Assembly: GCA_964609625.1 (NCBI GenBank)
Contig: CAZSRS010000021.1
Span: 1-63,422 of the forward strand
Reading direction: 5' to 3'
DNA from: G963674665 sp964609625
Lineage (GTDB): Bacteria; Desulfobacterota; Desulfovibrionia; Desulfovibrionales; Desulfovibrionaceae
DNA: 63,422 nucleotides
The position numbers were made by a program, and so were the translations under genes. Position 1 is the stretch's first letter. Every line of letters begins with the position of its first letter. The notes below the pieces were generated by a model, which worked only from the letters and a program-made list of their open reading frames with translations, was not told the DNA's origin and did no database searches. This document shows, one piece after another, positions 25,468 through 32,823 of this stretch.

Positions 25468-26793
25468 ATGCACAAGCAGGAGACCATCACCCTCACCTAT
25501 CGAGGCAAGCAGTACGAACTCCCGGTCATCGAGGGCACGGAAGGCGAAATCGGGATCGACATCACAATGCTGCGCGAAAATACCGGCCTTATCACCCTTG
25601 ATCCTGGCTTTGCCAACACTGGTGCCTGCCGCAGCAACATCACCTTTGTTGACGGTGAACAGGGCATCCTGCGTTACCGGGGTTATTCGATCGAAGAGCT
25701 CGCGGAGAAAAGCTCTTTCATCGAAATCTGTATGTTGCTCATCTTCGGTGAACTGCCCTCCCACGACGAACTCAGTGCCTTCAGGGAAACGCTGCGCAAC
25801 GAGGAACTGCTGCACGAGGATCTGTTGCACCATTTCGACGGTTTTCCCCCCAATCCGCAGCCCATGGCAATCCTTTCGGCCGTGCTCAACTCCTTGGGAG
25901 GCTACCACCCCGACCTCTACGACATCCAGACCGAAAAGGAATTCCGCATCGCGGCTGCAAAAATCATCTCCAAGGTCCGCACCATCGCCGCCTTCAGTTA
26001 CCGCAAGTCCAAGGGATTGCCTTTCATGTACCCCAATCCCAAGTTGCGTTATTGCGTCAACTTCCTGCACATGATGTTCTCCATCCCCAACAAGCTCTAC
26101 AACCCACCCTTGGGCGCGGTACGAGCCCTGTCGCTGTTTCTCATCGTCCACGCCGATCACGAGCAGAACTGTTCATGCTCAACGGTTCGCATGGTGGGCT
26201 CCACCCGCGCCAACCTCTTCGCCTCGGTCTCCGCGGGCATCTGCGCACTCTGGGGGCCGCTGCACGGCGGCGCCAATGCTGGCGTCATCACCATGCTGCA
26301 GAACCTGCGCGACGGCAACGTCAAGATCAGCGACGTCATCGAGCAGGTCAAGCAGAAGAAGTTCCGTCTTATGGGCTTCGGACACCGCATTTACAAGAGC
26401 TTTGACCCACGGGCCAAGATCCTCAAAAAGGCCGCGCACAATCTGCTTCGCAACATGGGCTCCAACGACGAGTTGCTGCACATCGCGCAGCAACTCGAAG
26501 ATACCGCTCTCAGCGACGATTACTTCCTGGAGCGCAAGCTCTACCCCAACGTTGATTTTTACTCCGGCATCATTCTCCACGCCCTAGGTATTCCGGTACC
26601 CATGTTCCCGGCCATGTTCGCCATCGGCCGCATGCCCGGATGGATCGCCCACTGGTACGAGGACCACGTCAACAAGATCCGCATCCATAGACCTCGACAG
26701 ATTTACACAGGCGCAACCCAGCGCTCCTATGTGCCCCTTGAAGAGCGAAATGCAAAACCAACAATCACCAACCAGGAGCGGATCTCGGCCTGA
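25468..26793 (+). CDS. gltA: Citrate synthase (Si type)
   Basis: A 441-residue enzyme of the GltA class: GACRSNITFVDGEQGILRYRGY near the N-terminus, the catalytic histidine in WGPLHGGANAG, the second in MGFGHRIYK, and the aspartate in NVDFYSGI. It condenses oxaloacetate and acetyl-CoA. The length and N-terminal beta domain match the proteobacterial hexameric type, which is often NADH-inhibited. ATG 25468 has GGAAGG upstream. In sulfate reducers with an incomplete cycle it serves glutamate synthesis. Confidence 0.95.
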   Translation: MHKQETITLTYRGKQYELPVIEGTEGEIGIDITMLRENTGLITLDPGFANTGACRSNITFVDGEQGILRYRGYSIEELAEKSSFIEICMLLIFGELPSHDELSAFRETLRNEELLHEDLLHHFDGFPPNPQPMAILSAVLNSLGGYHPDLYDIQTEKEFRIAAAKIISKVRTIAAFSYRKSKGLPFMYPNPKLRYCVNFLHMMFSIPNKLYNPPLGAVRALSLFLIVHADHEQNCSCSTVRMVGSTRANLFASVSAGICALWGPLHGGANAGVITMLQNLRDGNVKISDVIEQVKQKKFRLMGFGHRIYKSFDPRAKILKKAAHNLLRNMGSNDELLHIAQQLEDTALSDDYFLERKLYPNVDFYSGIILHALGIPVPMFPAMFAIGRMPGWIAHWYEDHVNKIRIHRPRQIYTGATQRSYVPLEERNAKPTITNQERISA

Positions 26794-27255
26794 CACACGA
26801 CCCCGACGGTTTCCGTTGCGTAGCGACACTCAGGAGCGCTGCCTGCCATTGGACTGAGACGTACCTTGGACAGCATCACGGTACGGGACAATACGGTTGT
26901 TTTTGGAGAACCGCTCCTGTCCGCGGCCTGCCCGGAGTCACCAACTCTGGGAATCCACGGCAGATGCCTTTCTGGCGACCGCTTCCGTGCATTGCAATCG
27001 GCATTCGAACTCATGCAATGAGCACCTGAAAGGATCGAATGCATTTGCAGCTTGCCCATTCGGGAACAAGCTTTTTTCAATATCCCTCGCTGACGGCCTT
27101 TCAACATGTGTCCTTGCAGCGGATCGATATGCAGGACAACGGATGGAAGTGACAGACATATTGCTTGGTGAGGATAACTTGACATTTTTTCTGTCGATGC
27201 TATGGATGACCGAACCTGCCTTGTATTACACCCACTGCCTTTGGAGGTATTGCCC
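26794..27255. promoter_or_regulatory. 462-bp intergenic region with promoter for the MucR-type gene
   Basis: Near its end, TTGACA (27179-27184), 16 bases and TATGGA (27201-27206) form a good sigma-70 candidate about 50 bp before the MucR-type ATG. The rest holds no supported gene. The region is AT-richer than its neighbours, as is common upstream of MucR genes, which often repress themselves. Confidence 0.5.
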
Positions 27256-27651
27256 ATGGAGTCGCATATCAAGGAAGCATTGGAGATTGTCAAAGCCCAG
27301 GCAAGTGTCCGGGTGATGACTGAAGAGGAAATCACAGACATGGTGAAAAAACTCGCCGAAGGTATCCGAATCATCGGAGAAGGCGAGCCCGCGGCCGGGA
27401 ATACCGAAGTGCCGCTGATGGACCCCAAAAAGGCCATCAAGGAAAAAACCATCACCTGTCTTGAATCCGGGAAACAGTTCAAGGTTCTTACCAAACGCCA
27501 CCTCGCGAAATACGGACTCACTCCGGATGAGTATCGCGAGAAGTGGGGCTACAAGAAAGGCACGCCCCTTGTCTGCAAATCCCTGCAACGCGAGCGCCGC
27601 AAGAAAATGAAAGAGATGCGGTTGTGGGAAAAAAGAAAAGGCGGCAAATAG
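27256..27651 (+). CDS. MucR/Ros-family transcriptional regulator
   Basis: A 131-residue protein whose C-terminal half has the MucR core: ITCLESGKQFKVLTKRHL and KYGLTPDEYREKWGY, then a basic tail (RERRKKMKEMR). In Ros the core is a zinc finger; here only one Cys (C73 region) of the expected pair is present, as in several deltaproteobacterial members that fold without zinc. These regulators bind AT-rich targets. GGAGG lies about 8 bp before ATG 27256. An intrinsic terminator follows at 27712. Confidence 0.88.
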   Translation: MESHIKEALEIVKAQASVRVMTEEEITDMVKKLAEGIRIIGEGEPAAGNTEVPLMDPKKAIKEKTITCLESGKQFKVLTKRHLAKYGLTPDEYREKWGYKKGTPLVCKSLQRERRKKMKEMRLWEKRKGGK

Positions 27652-27711
27652 CCGAGCGCACTGGGAGAGGGCGGGGGATAAGACTCCTGTAGTGCAATAC
27701 CAGCAGATGTG

Positions 27712-27755
27712 AAAAATCCCTGATCCATGCCGTGGCGGCAATCAGGGATTTTTTT
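27712..27755 (+). terminator. Intrinsic terminator after the MucR-type gene
   Basis: AAAAATCCCTGAT (27712-27724) and its complement (27741-27753) form a 13-bp stem with a 16-base loop, followed by a T-run. It ends transcription about 60 bp after the MucR-type stop codon, and the A/T-rich arms make it potentially bidirectional. Confidence 0.85.
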
Positions 27756-27767
27756 GCGAAAAAATGG

Positions 27768-27796
27768 TTGACTTTTATTTACAGATGGTTCATAAA
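27768..27796 (+). promoter_or_regulatory. Promoter of the S24-type repressor gene
   Basis: TTGACT (27768-27773), 17 bases, then CATAAA (27791-27796), 26 bp before the GTG start. Two direct copies of ATGGTT lie in and beside it (about 21 bp apart), a possible operator for autoregulation. Confidence 0.55.
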
Positions 27797-27821
27797 AAGC
27801 AACAGAAACACGGAGGACCAG

Positions 27822-28478
27822 GTGCGGCCACAATTCGAACCGTTTTTTCAGAGAGTATCGAAGGTGCTGGGCATTGCCTCGCAGCAGGAACTCGCCGTCA
27901 TCCTCGGCGTCAATCGCTCCGCCGTGACCCAGGCCAAGCAGCGCGACGCCGTGCCGGACAAGTGGCTGCATATCCTCGCGCGGTCCTACGGTCTGCAACC
28001 CGAGTGGCTCACTTCGGGGCGTGGTCCTATCAGCCAGGAACAACGCGCGACTGACGACCTCGGGCCCGAATTCCTCAAGGTGCCGAAGGTCAAGGCCAGG
28101 CTATGCGCGGGTGGTGGCTCCTTCGAGGTCAACGGCCGCATCGAGGATTACTATGCCTTCAAGCGCCGGTGGCTCGATCGGAAAGGAACCCCCGACGCCA
28201 TGGTGCTCATGGACGTCTTCGGTAACAGCATGGAACCGGAAATCAAGGAGGGCGATACCGTCCTCGTGGACCAGACCCAAAACGACGTGCTCGCCGGGGG
28301 AGTTTACGCAGTGGGAGTCGAGGACACCGTCATGGTCAAGCGCATCGAAAAGCGCCCCAACACCCTGGTTCTGTTCAGCGACAACACCGACTACTCCCCG
28401 ATCATGCTCCAGGGTGATGAACTCGACACGGTAAGGATCATCGGCAAGGTAGTCTGGATCTGCCGTGAATACCGTTGA
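27822..28478 (+). CDS. S24-family (CI/LexA-like) repressor
   Basis: A 218-residue protein with an N-terminal helix-turn-helix (about 18-65, SQQELAVILGVNRSAVTQAKQR) and a C-terminal S24 peptidase-like domain: catalytic Ser136 in GNSMEPEI and Lys173 in VMVKRIEK. A CAG pair near 95-97 could be the self-cleavage site. Such proteins repress phage or stress genes until RecA* promotes cleavage. GTG 27822 has GGAGG 5 bp upstream, which decides the start. No integrase or phage gene is nearby, so it may be a domesticated regulator. Confidence 0.88.
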   Translation: MRPQFEPFFQRVSKVLGIASQQELAVILGVNRSAVTQAKQRDAVPDKWLHILARSYGLQPEWLTSGRGPISQEQRATDDLGPEFLKVPKVKARLCAGGGSFEVNGRIEDYYAFKRRWLDRKGTPDAMVLMDVFGNSMEPEIKEGDTVLVDQTQNDVLAGGVYAVGVEDTVMVKRIEKRPNTLVLFSDNTDYSPIMLQGDELDTVRIIGKVVWICREYR

Positions 28479-28550
28479 GGCGGCTTTTTTTTCTCAACAT
28501 TGTTAAGATATATAAACAAAAGCAAACACAATCGCAACATGGAGGCTGAC

Positions 28551-28715
28551 ATGCAAGAACGATACTGCGAATGCGGGGCCAGGATCCTGGTTCAGTTCAA
28601 CACGCATAGTGCGACATGGAAACCAATATTTTGGGTGTTGCATCATTTCAGCGGGGGGCGCGTCTTCTTCTGTCCGTCCTGCGGCAAAATACTGGAGATC
28701 GATTCCTTGCGCTGA
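28551..28715 (+). CDS. 54-aa zinc-ribbon-like protein
   Basis: A 54-residue protein with paired cysteines, CEC at 6-8 and CPSC at 41-44, separated by an aromatic/hydrophobic middle (WKPIFWVLHHF). The pattern fits a small zinc ribbon or knuckle. GGAGG lies 5 bp before ATG 28551. TATATA at about 28509 and the TCAACATTGTTAA near-palindrome (28494-28506) upstream may be its promoter and an operator, perhaps for the adjacent repressor. Function unknown. Confidence 0.6.
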   Translation: MQERYCECGARILVQFNTHSATWKPIFWVLHHFSGGRVFFCPSCGKILEIDSLR

Positions 28716-28815
28716 TGACACTGGATGCCATTTCAATCCTGGGCGCAGACACGATGCCACGACGGACTGTCTGGCTGACTCGCCGCTGGTGCGGCTGTCT
28801 CTCGCATCGGGAGGC

Positions 28816-29910
28816 CTATTTCGCGGTGAACCCGGTGACCTGGGATTGACGGAGCATGCAATGAAAAAAGCGCTGTACATAGCGACCTGAAACCACTTCG
28901 GAAAGGGGGAACGCCGGCACTCCCCCACCGGGGAAGCAGGAAAGAAAGGCGACGTACAATTGTCTGGATATCACTTCCAAGGCCGGAGCGATTTTCGTGT
29001 TCCAAATTCGTTCCTTGTCCTGCGTCGCCAACCCGTGTGTACGACATTGCAAAGGTCTGTGGGTAAAAAGCAGGCAGTGGGAGCCGTCCAACAGAGGGCA
29101 TGAGGCGCCGACCCTGGAGAGACAGTACTTTCCGCTGCCGTCGACACCCAAGGCCTCCAGTTCGGCTTGGGCCTGACGCTCCAGTTTGGAACAGGCAACC
29201 GCGCGTTCGATGAGTTCCAGCCGTTGCTTGCTGCTCAGGCACACATTCATGCGCTGGCTGAGATACACCGCCTCCACGAGTTGCACGTGTACCGCGGTCT
29301 GACAACAGCTCGGAATTCCGTCGCCGCAAGGAGGACCCGCCTCGTGTTCCAGGTTGTACCGCTCGATTTGGTCCACGAGCGTTTCGTAGTCGTCGAAAAA
29401 AGGGGTCAGGTCGACGAGATGCTTGAACTCGAGTGACGGCTCGCGCACTGTCAGCCGTTTGCTGTTACGCCCGTACTTGCGGATGGTCCACCACTGGTCG
29501 AAGTTACTTGGCTTGGACTTGAATCCTTTGAGCTTCTTTCCCGCCAGCTTGTGCCCAAGCCCTCGGCGTAAAAGATAGGCGTTGAGCATCGTGCCTGTAC
29601 GACCGATGCCATGCCGGCAATGGATAAGCACCTTCTTGCCCAGGTATATGGCCTCGTCCAGCCACTCCAAGGCGCGCTCAAGTTCAGCCAGTTCCGGAGC
29701 CTCCTCGTCAGGGACAGGAAGATAGTAGACTTCGAAGCCTTGGCTCTCTTCGATGGAATGCAGATCGCAAAACTCGGCGCAGAGGTTCAGAATGGCGTTT
29801 ACCCCCTGCTCGTGCAGCGAGCGTAGCTGTTCATAGGACATGGGCGCGGATCCCACGGCGAGATTTTCCGTGACCCAATTCAGCTTGTATGCAGCGGCTG
29901 GATTTGCCAT
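28816..29910 (-). CDS. Dual-specificity-type phosphatase fused to a YkgJ-like Cys-cluster domain
   Basis: A 364-residue protein. Residues 1-165 are a Cys-based phosphatase with the P-loop HCRHGIGRTG (nucleophile C98, R104) and a likely general acid in VPDEEAP near residue 68. Residues 190-364 hold a Cys-rich region (PPCGDGIPSCCQ, SCPLLDGSHC, RPLQCRTHG) of the kind found in YkgJ-type metal-binding proteins. The start lies 12 bp after the PEP-synthase-like stop, so it is the last gene of the five-gene signalling operon. Its target may be a phosphoprotein of that operon; this is inference. Confidence 0.82.
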   Translation of the reverse strand: MANPAAAYKLNWVTENLAVGSAPMSYEQLRSLHEQGVNAILNLCAEFCDLHSIEESQGFEVYYLPVPDEEAPELAELERALEWLDEAIYLGKKVLIHCRHGIGRTGTMLNAYLLRRGLGHKLAGKKLKGFKSKPSNFDQWWTIRKYGRNSKRLTVREPSLEFKHLVDLTPFFDDYETLVDQIERYNLEHEAGPPCGDGIPSCCQTAVHVQLVEAVYLSQRMNVCLSSKQRLELIERAVACSKLERQAQAELEALGVDGSGKYCLSRVGASCPLLDGSHCLLFTHRPLQCRTHGLATQDKERIWNTKIAPALEVISRQLYVAFLSCFPGGGVPAFPLSEVVSGRYVQRFFHCMLRQSQVTGFTAK

Positions 29911-29922
29911 TGTTGAATGGAA

Positions 29923-32427
29923 TTATTGTTGGAGACGTTCTATGAATTCCTGCACAAGCTTCTGTACATGATCCTGATCCTGCATCGCCATGTCCATGAG
30001 CCTGGTCCGTGCGAGGAGATACCCGATGGAGGCCAGACGCTTTTGTGTCGTACTTTCGGTTTCTCGCGCAAGGGCGGCGTCCAGAAGATCACCGCGAATC
30101 TTTACCGAAAAGTCGAAATGTTCGAGAACGGCTTTCAGGAACTCGAGGCGCAACACACGTTTTCCAAACTCTGCACCTCCGCCCTTGAAGCGTAGATTGA
30201 TATAGTTGTTTTTGCTCTCGCTTCCACATATGGCGTCAAGCACGGAGAAATGATAGCCGAAGCGGATCATCATGTGCATATAGTCCTTCGAAATCACTGC
30301 GTAACTCGAAAGGATTTGGGAATCGTGCTTGAATAATCCGGCGGCGATACGATCCATCTGCTCCCAATCGACATGCAGCAGGTTCTTGTTCCACTGCACA
30401 TCCTCGGCGGAAAGACCGAACCAGAAGGCCCACATGGGAAGACTCTGTATGTCGTCCGGTCTGACTTCGTCCTTGCCCTTGGCCGTCTCGAACAAGCCCC
30501 CTCCGAGATCGAGCAGATAAATCGAGACCGGAATCTGGGATTTCAGCTTCTTGGCCTGGGACAGACCACGGCCCGCCTTACCCACGAGAGAGAACATCTC
30601 AGCGACGCTCTTCTCGTGAACGAATCGCACGATGTCATGCAATGACTTGCAATTGTCCGGTGAGAACCAGGACGATTCGGGGTCGGTCAACGTCAATCGC
30701 GAGATATACGGCATGGTCTTGTCCAACCGTCTGGAAACCGGCGAACTCTTCCTGACCCGCCGCGCCGAACCCTGCGCGACAAGCGCCGCATCCACGCCTC
30801 GGAGAATCCTGCAACCCGTTGCATCCACCGTCAGTTCTTCTCCGACGGCACAAAAGGCAAACGGGTCATCCACACCAACCAGCACGGGAAGACCATGCTC
30901 CCGAGCTACTGAAGCAAAATGGCTGGCTCTGCTTCCGGAACGGGAGACAACGGCTGCAACCCGCTCGACAACGCGGGCGAGCGATGGAGAGAGTGTCGCC
31001 ACGAACAGCACCGCTCCCTGAGGAATGGACCCGACATCAATGACGGAACTCAGGTGAAATACCGGTCCGGCGCCAACTCCATGGCTGGCGCATTCTCCCC
31101 CGCTGAAGAGAGGAACTTCCGTGGCGTTGGATGGGGCCTCACCCTCCGTGGCCGCGCTTCCGGCCCTCGTCTCCTGTTCTTCGTTTTCATTCAGCAAGGG
31201 GCGCGCTTGCAGTATATTTACCGTCCCGGCCGCATCCATGGCCCATTCAATATCCTGCGCCACACCGAATCGACGTTCGATATCCAAGGCCTGGAGGACC
31301 AAGGAGCGTAACGGTACTTGCCCCTCTCCCATTCCCTGTTCAGTGGTGGCCGGCGCAACTCCCGCATCTTCCCGATCAGTCAGGGTGTTGCGATCGAAAC
31401 AATGCCTTTGCGGTCGCACGCTGCCGTCCACGAGCATGCGGCCCTGGCCCGGCACCGAATAGATACACAGAGCCGCCCCACGTGTGGAGGTATCGTGCTC
31501 AAGAGTATAAACAACTCCTGCGGACAGTGCGTTGACCATGGGCATGACCAGAGCGGCCATGGGCGTTTCCTGGTCGGCATAGCCATTACAAATCCTATAC
31601 GTTAACGCCTTTGCGGAATACTTACTGGCAAGGACATTCTTGTACGCCTGCAGAATATCCTTGGGGTGGACGTCAAGTACACTGGCATATTGGCCTGCAA
31701 ATGATATTTCTCCGTCTTCCGCCAATGCACTGCTGCGCACAGCGAGACGTGGTTCGTCAACGGGAAGCGCCGCGATGAGGTCCGACGTCGCTGCCAGGAT
31801 ATCCCGTACCAGTATCTCCGGAAATTCAGCTTGCATTATGCAGGCTTGCAGGGCAGCGGCACCTTCCTCGATGCTTTCCGGTTCATGCAGAACGAGTTGC
31901 CTTAACAACTTATCCAGACGGGAGCGAAGCTCATTTGCCTCCACAAAATAGTGAAATGCATTGACCGTGATCACGATGCCCTTGGGGGTCACAATGCCGG
32001 GCAACCTTGCCGCGGCGGAAAGATTCGCGCTCTTCCCCCCCGTAAGCAGCGGATGAGCCTCGGCCTCTTCCAGTGCCAGGATATAGGGCGGCCCTGGGTC
32101 CGGTTTGGGAAGATCGAGAGCGAGGCGGATATAGAAGTCAATTTTTCGGAAATAATCCATAAGGTCGAGATAGCGCGCGGGGCGCATCAATCCCAACTGC
32201 TCGACCATGGCCCGTGTGGAATTGCTGAGTTTGGAGTAAAGCCACTCTATACGCGCCCAATCGGCATTTACACGACCGTAGAAAATCTCTTCGAGATCCG
32301 CGATAATTTCCAGGCCGATGTCGTCATGACGCAACAATGTTTTGAATGCATTATATTTTTCACGCAACAACACCCCTGGGGAAAAGACCTGATACGTCCA
32401 ATACTTGAAAAGATGCTTGAGATACAC
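29923..32427 (-). CDS. PEP-synthase-like protein with PEP/pyruvate-binding and phosphohistidine domains
   Basis: An 834-residue protein. After about 110 helical residues comes the ATP-binding domain of pyruvate phosphate dikinase/PEP synthase type (LTGGKSANLSAAARLPG at about 127, AVRSSALAEDGEISFAGQY at 231-249, QDIEWAMD, LQARPL). The swivelling phosphohistidine domain has SRASHFASVAREHGLP with H503; the usual TxxGG before it is replaced by SRSGS. The PEP-binding TIM barrel is absent and the last 270 residues are an unrecognised domain. Start is GTG 32427, 24 bp after the response-regulator stop. It may phosphorylate something other than pyruvate. Confidence 0.8.
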   Translation of the reverse strand: MYLKHLFKYWTYQVFSPGVLLREKYNAFKTLLRHDDIGLEIIADLEEIFYGRVNADWARIEWLYSKLSNSTRAMVEQLGLMRPARYLDLMDYFRKIDFYIRLALDLPKPDPGPPYILALEEAEAHPLLTGGKSANLSAAARLPGIVTPKGIVITVNAFHYFVEANELRSRLDKLLRQLVLHEPESIEEGAAALQACIMQAEFPEILVRDILAATSDLIAALPVDEPRLAVRSSALAEDGEISFAGQYASVLDVHPKDILQAYKNVLASKYSAKALTYRICNGYADQETPMAALVMPMVNALSAGVVYTLEHDTSTRGAALCIYSVPGQGRMLVDGSVRPQRHCFDRNTLTDREDAGVAPATTEQGMGEGQVPLRSLVLQALDIERRFGVAQDIEWAMDAAGTVNILQARPLLNENEEQETRAGSAATEGEAPSNATEVPLFSGGECASHGVGAGPVFHLSSVIDVGSIPQGAVLFVATLSPSLARVVERVAAVVSRSGSRASHFASVAREHGLPVLVGVDDPFAFCAVGEELTVDATGCRILRGVDAALVAQGSARRVRKSSPVSRRLDKTMPYISRLTLTDPESSWFSPDNCKSLHDIVRFVHEKSVAEMFSLVGKAGRGLSQAKKLKSQIPVSIYLLDLGGGLFETAKGKDEVRPDDIQSLPMWAFWFGLSAEDVQWNKNLLHVDWEQMDRIAAGLFKHDSQILSSYAVISKDYMHMMIRFGYHFSVLDAICGSESKNNYINLRFKGGGAEFGKRVLRLEFLKAVLEHFDFSVKIRGDLLDAALARETESTTQKRLASIGYLLARTRLMDMAMQDQDHVQKLVQEFIERLQQ

Positions 32428-32451
32428 TGTGGGATACCCTCAAGGGTTGCA

Positions 32452-32811
32452 CTACATGGAAAGCACCTCTTCCACCTTTCGCTCGAGTTCGTCTTTATCG
32501 ATGGGTTTCACGCAATATTCGTTGGCGCCCAGCTGCACTGTCTCCCGTGCGGTTTCCAGGGTAGGGTACCCGGTGAGCATCATCACCTTGATGGATGAAC
32601 GTATCTTTTTCAACTCTTCAAGAACTTCCACACCTGTCATTTTCTTGAGTTTTATATCGAGAATGGCCAAGTCGACCTGGTGCTTCCGCGCATGCTCCAA
32701 CGCTTCCTCTTCTTCCGTAAACGTGACGACATCGTGACCCCGGCGCTCCAATATCCGCTTGATGAGCATGACCGCGTCCAATACGTCGTCAAGTACGAGA
32801 ATATTCGCCAT
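32452..32811 (-). CDS. Single-domain response regulator
   Basis: A 119-residue CheY-like receiver: LDDV acidic pair, D52 (LAILDIKLKKMTG), MLTGYPT and switch lysine in CVKPIDKDE. It has no output domain, so it must act by protein contact, perhaps on the PEP-synthase-like protein encoded next. It is 12 bp downstream of the sensor kinase gene; GAGGAG lies about 9 bp before the ATG. Confidence 0.93.
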   Translation of the reverse strand: MANILVLDDVLDAVMLIKRILERRGHDVVTFTEEEEALEHARKHQVDLAILDIKLKKMTGVEVLEELKKIRSSIKVMMLTGYPTLETARETVQLGANEYCVKPIDKDELERKVEEVLSM

Positions 32812-32823
32812 TGTGGATTCTCC

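Noticed and set aside
27822..28478. Prophage boundary suggested by the S24-type repressor
   Set aside because: No integrase, terminase, portal, tail or attachment repeat is seen on either side.
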